From Thermophilibacter provencensis (lineage in GTDB: Bacteria; Actinomycetota; Coriobacteriia; Coriobacteriales; Atopobiaceae): DNA of 64,000 bases. A program made the translations under genes and the position numbers. The DNA is taken from the NCBI RefSeq assembly GCF_900128445.1, contig NZ_LT671417.1, positions 2,181,201 through 2,245,200 on the forward strand. The letters run 5' to 3'. The notes beneath the pieces are model-generated. The model saw only the letters and a program-made list of their open reading frames with translations, was not told the origin of the DNA and did not search any database. Below are positions 57,138 through 64,000 of the stretch, one piece after another. How positions within the stretch are numbered: the first letter of the stretch is position 1; every line of letters begins with the position of its first letter.

Positions 57138-58020
57138 CTAGGCTGCCGCTCGAAGGGCCTGCTCCCGGAACTCGACCGGGGTCAGGCCCTTCAGCCTGAC
57201 CTGGCGCCTCACGTGGTTCCAGTGGTGTATGTACTCCTCCAGGTCGCGCTTAAACTCCTCGAACGTGCCCCAGTCCCTGCCCCTGAAGAACTCGTCCTTC
57301 AGGTAGCCGAAGACCTGCTCGGTGGCCCCGTTGTCGATGCAGTTGCCCTTGCGCGACATGCTCTGGGTGAAGCCGTTCTCCTCGAGCCTCTTCACGTAGG
57401 TCGCGTGCTGGTACTGCCAGCCCATGTCGGAGTGCAGGATGGGCCTCGCGCCCTCGGGTTTGGCCCCGATGAGCATCCCGAGCATCTCCTCCTGCTGGGC
57501 GAGGTCCGGGTGCTCCGAGACCGACCACGCCACGATCTCCTTGCTGCCGAAGTCGTAGACGGGAGCGAGGTAGGCCTTGCCGAAGGAGAGCCTGAACTCG
57601 GTGACGTCGGTGCCCATCTTCTGCCACGGGCCGTCGGCGGCGAAGTCGCGGCCTAGCACGTTCTCGAAGGTCTCGCCGACCTCGCCCCTATACGAGTTGT
57701 ACCTGTGGTAGTCGGTCTCGCGGCGTATGCCGCACCTGAGCCCCATCTCGTTCATCATCTTGAGCACCGTCTTGTCCGCTATCCGGGCGCCGTCGACCGC
57801 CCTCAGCTCCATCGCCACCTGCCGGTGGCCGATGCCGTTCGGCAGCCTCCCGAAGATCTCGGCGACTCTGGGCCGGAGCTCGGGCCTCGTTGGGGCCTTG
57901 GGGTGCGCGAGCGCGTAGTGGTAGCTCGACCTCGCCAGGCCGGCGGCCTCCAGTAGGTCGGACGTCCTGTGGCCCAGCCCTGAAAGCTCGGCGACCGCTA
58001 GGGCCTTCTCCCGGTTCGGG
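57138..58020 (-). pseudogene. IS3 orfB (integrase-type transposase), likely frame-broken
   Basis: The DDE integrase domain is clear: Asp in KMGTDVTEFRLSFGKAYLAPVYDFGSKEIVAW, Asp in PILHSDMGWQYQHATY and Glu in NGATEQVFGYLKDEFF, to the C-terminus. Its frame runs back through NREKALAVAELSGLGHRTSD to about 58020. The -1 frame from the A6 slip site gives KKSIALKAELRSRTGRRP and stops, so the expected orfA-B fusion would not reach this frame. A small indel near 58010-58020 is the simplest reason. Confidence 0.6.
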
Positions 58021-58041
58021 AGCGCAGCTCCGCCTTCAGGG

Positions 58042-58554
58042 CTATCGATTTTTTAGGTACGCCACCTGGGCCTCGGGCCTGCGGACGCGCTCCTCGAGCT
58101 CCTGCTCGCGGGTCTTGGGCGCGCCCTTCGCGCCGGGTCCCCTGGGCCTGCCCTTGGGCCTGGGCCGGAGCGCCTCCGCGCCGCCCTCGCGGTACAGGCG
58201 GCACCACTGCTTCAGCGGCGTCGCGCTCGCGATCCCGAAGCGCTCCATCGCCTCGGGCTTCGCCATGCCGCCGTCGACCACGGCGCTCGCCGCGGCGACC
58301 TTGGTCTCGTAGTCGTATCTTGCCTGTCCTCCACCCATGGCGAGAAGTCCGTCCCTCCCGGTCGCGCGGTACGTCTTCTGCCAGTTTCTCACGGCCTCGT
58401 CCGGCACGCCAAGCTCTCTGGCGGCGGATTTGTAGCCGAGGCCCCTCTCGAACATCTCGGCTGCGCGCTCGCGCAGCGAGCGGTCGTGCCTCAATCTCAG
58501 GTCGACGGACATGAAGAAGCCTCCCATCTCTCGGACTTCAATTTCCTTGTCCAA
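58042..58554 (-). CDS. IS3 orfA (helix-turn-helix transposase subunit)
   Basis: 170 residues with a first methionine choice that is open (MSVDLRLRHDRS or earlier). Two helix-turn-helix parts: ERAAEMFERGLGYKSAARELGVPDEAVRNWQKTY and AVVDGGMAKPEAMERFGIASATPLKQWCRLY, then a leucine-zipper-like end EQELEERVRRPEAQVAYLKNR. It ends on the A6 run (58050-58055) where IS3 elements frameshift. Confidence 0.8.
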   Translation of the reverse strand: MDKEIEVREMGGFFMSVDLRLRHDRSLRERAAEMFERGLGYKSAARELGVPDEAVRNWQKTYRATGRDGLLAMGGGQARYDYETKVAAASAVVDGGMAKPEAMERFGIASATPLKQWCRLYREGGAEALRPRPKGRPRGPGAKGAPKTREQELEERVRRPEAQVAYLKNR

Positions 58555-58622
58555 GAAATGGGAGGCAGTTCACCATGGAACTCGGGAGGGGCTTAGCTAT
58601 TTCTAAGGCGGGCGCCGCGCGC

Positions 58623-58861
58623 TTAGGAATCGCCGGTCGTTGCGGGAATACCGGGCACTCGGGTTAGAGACTCGGGGTCGTTGCGCGACGGTGCCGTCGG
58701 CCGATTAGGAATCGCCGCCCGTTGAGGAGCACGTGCCACAACGGCCGGCAATCCCTAGCAAACGGCGGCCCGATGGCCCTTCTCGCCCCGACGCCTCCTG
58801 CAACGGCCGCCATTCCCTAACGCGCGCCCGCCGAAATCCCGCAACGACCCCAAAAGACTAA
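58623..58861. repeat. Cluster of six TTAGG...CGTTGC repeats
   Basis: Three direct copies begin at 58623, 58664 and 58705 (41-42 bases apart), e.g. TTAGGAATCGCCGGTCGTTG. Three inverted copies end at 58758, 58820 and 58861, e.g. the complement TTAGGGAATGGCCGCCGTTG. Copies differ in the middle, yet 58664 and 58861 share GGGGTCGTTGC. The block could fold into nested hairpins like REP/BIME clusters. No gene in 58573-59040. Confidence 0.7.
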
Positions 58862-58893
58862 GCAGCCCCGACGGGGCTCGGGGCGGAGTATCC

Positions 58894-59004
58894 AAACTTC
58901 TGCATATTGCTGGCGAGAAGAACGGTCTCTCGTTGCGTTATCGCAGGTGAAGACGTCGGGCGTACCGACGTGGTCCTCGGGCACGGCACAATGTGCAGAA
59001 GTTT
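58894..59004. repeat. Inverted repeat, 16-bp arms, with inner hairpin
   Basis: AAACTTCTGCATATTG (58894-58909) matches the complement of 58989-59004 at 15 of 16 positions. A dispersed-word copy stands just inside the left arm, and ACGTCGG/CCGACGT forms an inner stem near 58953-58971. A related arm word, AACTTCTGTACATTGCTG, occurs alone at 53764. It follows the rsmB stop. Confidence 0.65.
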
Positions 59005-59040
59005 GCCCGGAGCGGCGACGGGTCGGCGCGCGGGCGCGCC

Positions 59041-60372
59041 CTACCGGCGACGCAGGCGCGCCACGAAGTGGGTGTCCGAGCCCGGCTGGTCGGTGCGGCG
59101 GGCGTCGAGCAGCTCGAACCGCCCGCCCGTGGGGCAGGAGAGAAGCGCCTCCACGACGCGCTCGTCCTCCTCGGCGAGGACCGAGCAGGTCGAGTAGACG
59201 ACGAGCCCGCCCGGCGCCACGCGCGCCGACGCGGCGCGCAGGATGTCCGCCTGGAGCGCGGCGAGGCCGGGGAGCGCCTCCTCGCGAAGCGACCACGCGA
59301 TCTCCGGATGGCGCGCGAGCGTGCCCGACCCCGAGCACGGGGCATCAACGAACACAAGGTCGAAGCTGCCGAGAAGGTCGTCGGGCAGGCCCTCGCCCGC
59401 GAGGGCGCGCCCGTCGGCCACGACGCAGCGGACGTGCTCGGAGATCCCGGCCGCCGCCATGCGGCGCCCGGCGAGCTCGGACTTGGAGGCGTCAACCTCC
59501 ACGGAGACGATCTCGCAGGGGCCGCCCGCGGAGACGGAGGCCCCCTCGATCAGCACGGTCTTGGTGCCCCTGCCCTGGCCGACCTCGAGCACGCGCGAGC
59601 CGGGCTCGGGCGAGCAGGCGAGCGCGACCTCCTGGGCCGCGAGGTCGCACGGCAGCACGTCGACGCGCTCCACGAGTCCGGAGGCGGCGAGCCGGGCGGG
59701 GGCGCCGAGCGTGAACGACCCGGCCAGCGGCCCCTCCTCGGGCGCGCAGCCGGCGGCCTCGAGCAGGCGGCGGGCCTCGTCGTCCTTCCAGCGCGCCCGG
59801 TTTGCGGCGACGGCGGGGGCGGCGGGGGCGAGTGCCGTCACGGCCCAGTCGGCGGCGCGCCCGTTTCCGAGCGAGGCGAGCGCCCGCGCGCAGAGCCACT
59901 CGGGAAGGGCGCCGACGCGGGCGAGGTCGCGGGCGTCAAAGGCCCCGGCCGCGACGCGCTCCCGCGCTCGGGCGAGCGCGGGGACGTCCTTCTCGGCGAC
60001 GCGACGCAGCACGGCGTTGGCGAGCCCGGCGGCACGCGGGGACACGCCGCGCACGAGCTCGACGCCCTGGCTCACGCAGACGTCGTCGCGCGTGCCGAGG
60101 TAGAGGAGCTCGAAGGCGGCGAGGCGCAGAGCGTCGCGAACCCGCGGCTCGAGGCGCGCGCCCCGGCGGAGGTGGGCGTCGATGACGCGGTCCAGCTCCC
60201 CTTCCGCGGCAACGGTCCCGAGCACGAGGCGCGTGGCCTGGGCGCGCTCGCGCTCCGAAAGGGCCGAGAGCTCATCGGATGCGCGCAGCAGCTCGCGGGC
60301 GCGGGCGTCGCGGCGGCGACGCTCCGAGACGAGCGAGAGCGCGCTGCGCCGGGCTGCCGTCGCGCGCGCCAC
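59041..60372 (-). CDS. rsmB: 16S rRNA m5C967 methyltransferase
   Basis: 443 residues. N-terminal NusB-like domain (LLRASDELSALSERERAQATRLVLGT), then the Rossmann SAM domain: VLEVGQGRGTKTVLI, VSVEVDASKSELAGRR, catalytic Cys in VFVDAPCSGSGTLARHPEI and second Cys in VVYSTCSVLAEEDERV. It methylates C967 of 16S rRNA. The GTG start directly follows the fmt stop (TAGGTG), the usual def-fmt-rsmB order. Confidence 0.93.
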   Translation of the reverse strand: MARATAARRSALSLVSERRRRDARARELLRASDELSALSERERAQATRLVLGTVAAEGELDRVIDAHLRRGARLEPRVRDALRLAAFELLYLGTRDDVCVSQGVELVRGVSPRAAGLANAVLRRVAEKDVPALARARERVAAGAFDARDLARVGALPEWLCARALASLGNGRAADWAVTALAPAAPAVAANRARWKDDEARRLLEAAGCAPEEGPLAGSFTLGAPARLAASGLVERVDVLPCDLAAQEVALACSPEPGSRVLEVGQGRGTKTVLIEGASVSAGGPCEIVSVEVDASKSELAGRRMAAAGISEHVRCVVADGRALAGEGLPDDLLGSFDLVFVDAPCSGSGTLARHPEIAWSLREEALPGLAALQADILRAASARVAPGGLVVYSTCSVLAEEDERVVEALLSCPTGGRFELLDARRTDQPGSDTHFVARLRRR

Positions 60373-61326
60373 CTAGACGCGCCCCCAGGAGAGGCCGCCG
60401 CGCAGGCCGGCGGCCCAGGCGGATGCCTCCATCTCCCGCTTGCCGTCGGGCTTCACGCGCATGACCTCGAGCGAGCCCTCGGCGCAGCCGAGAAGGACGC
60501 GCCCGTGCGCGGCCGCGACCTCTCCCGGCCCGACGTTGCCCTCGCCCCGGCGGGCGAGGGTGACGCGGGCGCCGCGGCCCGCCACCGAGCAGCGGGCCGG
60601 CGCGGCGTCCGAGGACGCCAGCACGCGCAGGACGTTGTCGGCAGCGGGGTCGGCCGGGTCCAGCATGAGCTCGGCCTTGGAGATCTTGGCGGCATGGGTG
60701 ACGCGCGCCTCGTCCTGCTCCACCCATGAGGCGGTGCCGCCCACCACGGCGGGGAGCGTCTCCACGAGAAGGTCCGCCCCCAGGCGGGCGAGCTCGCGCG
60801 TGAGCTCGGTCGCGGTCTTTCCGGCCACCGCCGTCGAGGCCTGCGCGCAGTAGGCGCCGGTGTCCACGCCATGGCCGATGCGCATGATCGAGACGCCCGT
60901 CTCGGCGTCCCCGGCGAGAATCGAGCGCTGGATGGGCGCCGCGCCGCGCCAGCGCGGGAGGAGCGAGGCGTGCACGTTCACGCATCCGGCAGGTGCCATC
61001 GTGAGCACCTCGTCCGGCAGGATGCAGCCGTAGGCGGCCACGCAGAACACGTCTGCCGTCGCTTGGGAGAGGGCCGCGAGCGTCTCCGGCGTCATGCGGG
61101 AGGCCTCGAGCACGGGAAGCCCCAACTCGAGCGCGCGGGCCTTCACCGGAGAGGGCTCGAGTCGCCGTCCGCGCCCGCGCACGGCGTCCGGGCGCGTGAC
61201 CACGAGGGCCACGTCGCACGCCTCGGCGAGCGCGGAGAGGGACGGCACGGCGAACTCCGGCGTCCCCATGAAGACGACGCGCGGGCGGCGGGCCCCCGGG
61301 GCGGCCGCGTTCTTCTCGTCAGCCAT
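60373..61326 (-). CDS. fmt: Methionyl-tRNA formyltransferase
   Basis: 317 residues, normal length. It formylates Met-tRNAfMet with 10-formyl-THF. VVFMGTPEFAVPSLSAL opens the Rossmann domain; CVNVHASLLPRWRGAAPIQRSIL holds the catalytic Asn/His and SLLP motif; Asp near GHGVDTGAY completes it; a C-terminal OB-like domain binds tRNA. The first residues MADEKNAAA carry the dispersed word. It lies 8 bases after def. Confidence 0.95.
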   Translation of the reverse strand: MADEKNAAAPGARRPRVVFMGTPEFAVPSLSALAEACDVALVVTRPDAVRGRGRRLEPSPVKARALELGLPVLEASRMTPETLAALSQATADVFCVAAYGCILPDEVLTMAPAGCVNVHASLLPRWRGAAPIQRSILAGDAETGVSIMRIGHGVDTGAYCAQASTAVAGKTATELTRELARLGADLLVETLPAVVGGTASWVEQDEARVTHAAKISKAELMLDPADPAADNVLRVLASSDAAPARCSVAGRGARVTLARRGEGNVGPGEVAAAHGRVLLGCAEGSLEVMRVKPDGKREMEASAWAAGLRGGLSWGRV

Positions 61327-61334
61327 GGCGCCCC

Positions 61335-61883
61335 CTACTCCACCTCGGTGTCGCCGGGGCGCGCGCCCGCGGCGAGGGCGGCCTCGTACTCGCGCTGCGC
61401 CTCGGCGCGGCGGATGGGCGGCAGGTGGTCGAACATCGTCACGCCGTGGACGTGGTCGATCTCGTGCTGGAGGCAGACGGCGAGCAGGTTGTCCGCCGCC
61501 TCGTACTGCATGAGGTCGCCGTCCAGGTTGAGCGCCTGCACCACCACGTGGGAGGGGCGGCTCACGCGCACGCTCACGCCCGGGAAGGAGAGGCAGCCCT
61601 CCGAGCCCTCCCTCTCGGGCCCGTCGGCCGCGACGATGCGCGGGTTGATGAGCACGTACGGGTTCTTCTTGCCCCCGCGCCCGGCGTAGTCGACGTCGAT
61701 GACCACGATCTGGCGCATCTCGCCAATCTGCGGGCCCGCGAGGCCGCAGCCGTCGGCGGCGTACATGACCCTGAGCATGCGCTTGGCGAGGGCGCGGACC
61801 TCGTCGTCGATCTTCTCGACGGGGGCGCACTCCTGGGAGAGGCGGGGGTCGGGCGAGAGCACGATCTCTTTGAGCTCGTTCAT
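61335..61883 (-). CDS. def: Peptide deformylase
   Basis: 182 residues. Motif 1 GCGLAGPQIG (usual GxGLAAPQ), motif 2 EGCLSFPG (metal Cys), motif 3 QHEIDHVHG (HExxH with two metal His and catalytic Glu). It removes the formyl group from nascent chains. AAGGAGG precedes the ATG at 61883. Together with fmt it controls N-formyl-Met turnover; priA lies 44 bases upstream. Confidence 0.95.
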   Translation of the reverse strand: MNELKEIVLSPDPRLSQECAPVEKIDDEVRALAKRMLRVMYAADGCGLAGPQIGEMRQIVVIDVDYAGRGGKKNPYVLINPRIVAADGPEREGSEGCLSFPGVSVRVSRPSHVVVQALNLDGDLMQYEAADNLLAVCLQHEIDHVHGVTMFDHLPPIRRAEAQREYEAALAAGARPGDTEVE

Positions 61884-61927
61884 GGTCCTCCTTCCGGGCG
61901 CCGGGCTCTGGGCCCCGGCGCCGAGGG

Positions 61928-64000
61928 TCACATCATGTCGTATGCGTCGATGTCCACTGCCATGTTAATACCCGGCAGGCGGCCAAGCGAGGCGGCACAC
62001 GCGGAAAGCATCCCGCCGAGGTCCGCCCCCACGGGGGCCTTCACCATCACGTGGCGGCGCACCTGGTCCTTCGCCCGCGCCCTGACGCAGTCGGCGGGGC
62101 CGAGCACCTCCCAGCCGGGGGCGTCTGCCACGCGCTCGCGGACCGCGTCGGCGAGGCGGGCCGAGGCCTCCCGCACGCCCCGCTCCGAGCGGCCCCACAC
62201 GACGGCGTTGGCGAGGCGGCCGAACGGCGGGTATCCCGCCTCGGCGCGCTCGGCGAGCTCCGCCTCGAGGAAGACGGAGCGGTCGTGGGACGCCACGGCG
62301 CGCATGGCGGGGTGCGTGGCCCACCAGGTCTGCACGATGACCTCGCCGGGACGCTCCCCGCGGCCCGCGCGGCCCGCGACCTGCTCCAGGAGGTCGTAGG
62401 TGCGCTCGGCGGCGCGGAAGTCCGGGAGCTTGAGCATCGTGTCCGCGTTGATGACGCCCACGAGCGTGACCTCCGGGAAGTCGAGCCCCTTGGCGATCAT
62501 CTGCGTGCCCACGAGCACCGCGCACCCCGCGGCGTCGAACTGCTCGAGCAGGCGCTGGTGGGCGCCCTTGGCGCGCGTGGTGTCCGCGTCCATGCGGATG
62601 ACCTCGACGTCTGCGGGCAGCAGCATGGAGAGCTCGTCCTCGACGCGCTGCGTGCCCACGCCGAAGGCGGCGAGGTAGCGGCTCCCGCAGTTGGGACAGC
62701 TCGTCGAGGGGTCGGGGTAGGCGCGCACGGGCCAGCTCCTCCCGCAGGTGTGGCAGGCGAGCAGGTGCCCGCGCTCGTGGTAGGTGAGCGCCGTGGAGCA
62801 GTGCGGGCACTCGGGCACGCAGCCGCAGTCCCGGCACATGAGGAAGTTCGCGAAGCCCCGGCGGTTGAGCAGCAGCACGGCCTTCTCGCGCCGCTCCGCG
62901 ACGCCCTCGAGCGCCCTCACGAGCGGCGCCGAGAAGATCGAGCGCCCGCCGCCCCTGAACTGCTCCCCCATGTCGACCACGGTGACGCGCGGCAGCACCG
63001 ACGCGCCGGGGCGCTCCGGCATCTCCACGCGCGTCCAGCGGGCGCCGCCGAAGCCGCCCTCGCGGCAGCGCTCGAGCGCCTCGAGGGAGGGCGTTGCCGA
63101 CCCCAGCACGAGCGCCGCCCCGCGCTCGCGGGCAAGCCGGGCCGCGACCTCTCGCGCGTGGTAGCGCGGGGACTTGTCCTGCTTGTAGGAGCCCTCGTGC
63201 TCCTCGTCGATGATGACGAGCCCGACCTCGGCGAGCGGGGCGAAGAGCGCCGAGCGTGCGCCCACCACCACGTGGGCGCGACCGGCGCGGACGAGGTCCC
63301 ACTGGTCGAAGCGCTCGCCGGCGGAGAGGCGCGAGTGGAGCACGGCCACCTCGTCGCCGAAGCGGCTGCGAAAGCGGCCCACGGTCTGCGCCGTGAGCGA
63401 GATCTCGGGCACGAGGACGAGCGCGCCGCGGCCGTCCGCGAGGGCGCGCTCGATGGCCGCGAGGTAGACCTCGGTCTTGCCGGAGCCGGTGACGCCGTCG
63501 ACGAGCACCACGTCTCCCCGGCCGGCGGCGCGCGCCTCGTCGATGGCGGCAAGGGCGCGGCGCTGCCCCTCCGTGAGGCGCTCGGGCCGCGGCGCCGCGG
63601 CGGACGAGAGCGTGGTGTCGTCCGAGCCGCGGATCTGCCGACGGCTCTCAACCGCCACGACGCCCCTCTTGGCGAGCGCCGCCACGGCGGACGTGGCGCC
63701 CGGGATGGTGGCGGAGAGCTCGGCCACGCGCTGCGGGCCCTGGCGCAGGGCCTCGATCACCGCGCGCTGGCGCGAGGCGGTCCTGGCGGGGACGAAGTCG
63801 TTCGCCGCGGGGGTGAGGCTCGCCCAGCGGACGTCCACGGCGCCGGCGCGCTCGGTCTGGAGCTCCCAAGGGGCGTCCTCGGCAGCGCGCGTCACGCGGA
63901 GCTTCTGCCCCGGGGCCAGAAACGGGCGCACGGCATCACAGAGCGGGCACGCGTACTCGCGCGCCATCCACATGGCCACGCGGGCGGCCGCCTCGTCGAA
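61928..64000 (-). CDS. priA: Primosomal helicase PriA, 5' end outside window
   Basis: At least 690 residues; the reading frame runs off the right edge (FDEAAARVAMWMAREYACPL), so about 60-80 N-terminal residues are missing. Helicase motifs: Walker A VDGVTGSGKTEVYLAAIERAL, DEAH-box form IIDEEHEGSYKQDKSPRYHAR, zinc cysteines CRDCGCVPECPHCSTALTYH and CHTCG...CPNCG, motif V/VI QMIAKGLDFPEV and QVAGRAGRGERPGEV. PriA restarts stalled forks. GC-rich codons as in its neighbours. Confidence 0.95.
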   Translation of the reverse strand, partial: FDEAAARVAMWMAREYACPLCDAVRPFLAPGQKLRVTRAAEDAPWELQTERAGAVDVRWASLTPAANDFVPARTASRQRAVIEALRQGPQRVAELSATIPGATSAVAALAKRGVVAVESRRQIRGSDDTTLSSAAAPRPERLTEGQRRALAAIDEARAAGRGDVVLVDGVTGSGKTEVYLAAIERALADGRGALVLVPEISLTAQTVGRFRSRFGDEVAVLHSRLSAGERFDQWDLVRAGRAHVVVGARSALFAPLAEVGLVIIDEEHEGSYKQDKSPRYHAREVAARLARERGAALVLGSATPSLEALERCREGGFGGARWTRVEMPERPGASVLPRVTVVDMGEQFRGGGRSIFSAPLVRALEGVAERREKAVLLLNRRGFANFLMCRDCGCVPECPHCSTALTYHERGHLLACHTCGRSWPVRAYPDPSTSCPNCGSRYLAAFGVGTQRVEDELSMLLPADVEVIRMDADTTRAKGAHQRLLEQFDAAGCAVLVGTQMIAKGLDFPEVTLVGVINADTMLKLPDFRAAERTYDLLEQVAGRAGRGERPGEVIVQTWWATHPAMRAVASHDRSVFLEAELAERAEAGYPPFGRLANAVVWGRSERGVREASARLADAVRERVADAPGWEVLGPADCVRARAKDQVRRHVMVKAPVGADLGGMLSACAASLGRLPGINMAVDIDAYDMM

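Larger units (their letters stand above)
57097..58572 (-). mobile_element. IS3-family (IS150-like) insertion sequence
   Basis: 1476 bp. Imperfect inverted ends start TGAACTGC on both sides (57097 and the complement of 58572) and continue CCCA...CTTGGA. A 3-bp target duplication CCA flanks it (57094-57096, 58573-58575). It carries orfA and orfB on the minus strand, with A6 at their junction. Confidence 0.85.
16..61318. repeat. Dispersed word GAGAAGRAC, both strands
   Basis: A 9-base word, GAGAAGGAC or GAGAAGAAC, almost always preceded by C and often by GGC or GCC, recurs through the window. By hand I count about 20 copies on the plus strand (near 1889, 4947, 5310, 8448, 9391, 13318, 15178, 16288, 17192, 19150, 19321, 25580, 37827, 38762, 44232, 44935, 50937, 52097, 58915, 60489). 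I count about 24 as the complement (near 16, 3705, 5114, 5551, 7303, 9265, 12009, 17176, 17501, 23400, 28538, 29348, 30413, 30460, 34793, 36000, 37049, 37894, 41932, 44030, 51301, 53099, 59986, 61310). Composition alone predicts roughly one. About a dozen lie between genes. In frame it reads EKD/EKN or VLL with the codon CTT. Function unknown. Confidence 0.8.

Overview
The window is high-GC DNA read as one contiguous stretch of a chromosome, with small operons on both strands. Gene content and protein style suggest an anaerobic Coriobacteriia (Atopobiaceae/Olsenella-like) bacterium: a DUF3793 plus flavodoxin pair, a DUF6110 plus P-type ATPase pair, CydDC-type ABC pairs, and SDR/LysR and HAD genes with very GC-rich codons. 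The taxon is an inference; no rRNA or tRNA gene was seen.

Layout. 0-6.7 kb: LysR, SDR, Gfo/Idh oxidoreductase, a small Gly/Leu-rich protein, flavin reductase, metallo-hydrolase, YbaK-type deacylase, Tag glycosylase and DUF1810. 6.7-13.2 kb (minus): an ABC-2 exporter (ATPase plus two permeases), histidine kinase, response regulator and MFS exporter. 13.4-17.1 kb: DegV, a frameshifted PGPGW membrane gene, MarR, and two toxin-antitoxin pairs (hicAB and a PIN/RelB-like pair). 17.3-25.9 kb: prfC, then an AraC regulator divergent from two ABC half-transporters, DUF3793 and flavodoxin. 25.9-31.7 kb: AAA/DUF4143 ATPase, yjdF with a probable structured leader, a TetR-controlled methyltransferase, a hydrolase, and a scar of truncated genes. 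31.7-42.1 kb: two heavy-metal P-type ATPases, a CsoR-like repressor, an HMA protein and a four-gene CydDC-like operon. 42.2-43.5 kb: an intact IS256/IS1249-type insertion sequence. 43.6-53.7 kb: HIT protein, an ECF sigma/anti-sigma/secreted-protein operon, UbiB kinase with a phasin-like partner, HADs, DUF1015 and a TPR protein. 53.9-58.6 kb: a double-HTH membrane regulator and a secreted-protein gene broken by an ISL3 element, then an IS3 element. 59-64 kb (minus): priA-def-fmt-rsmB.

The most striking content is not genes. (1) A short word, CGAGAAGGAC/CGAGAAGAAC, occurs about 44 times by hand count on both strands, in genes and between them, once as a perfect inverted pair forming a terminator-like hairpin. 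This resembles the behaviour of DNA uptake sequences. (2) Many short palindromes have a conserved core and outer arms that differ between copies but always pair within a copy; they sit on start and stop codons, sometimes inside reading frames. (3) A stretch at 5321-5530 strings together seven consecutive hairpins, two core types alternating. (4) A 16-bp GTTAG...TAAC box lies before the ABC/DUF3793/flavodoxin genes, the DUF6110/P-ATPase pair and the CydDC-like operon, suggesting one metal- or iron-type regulon.
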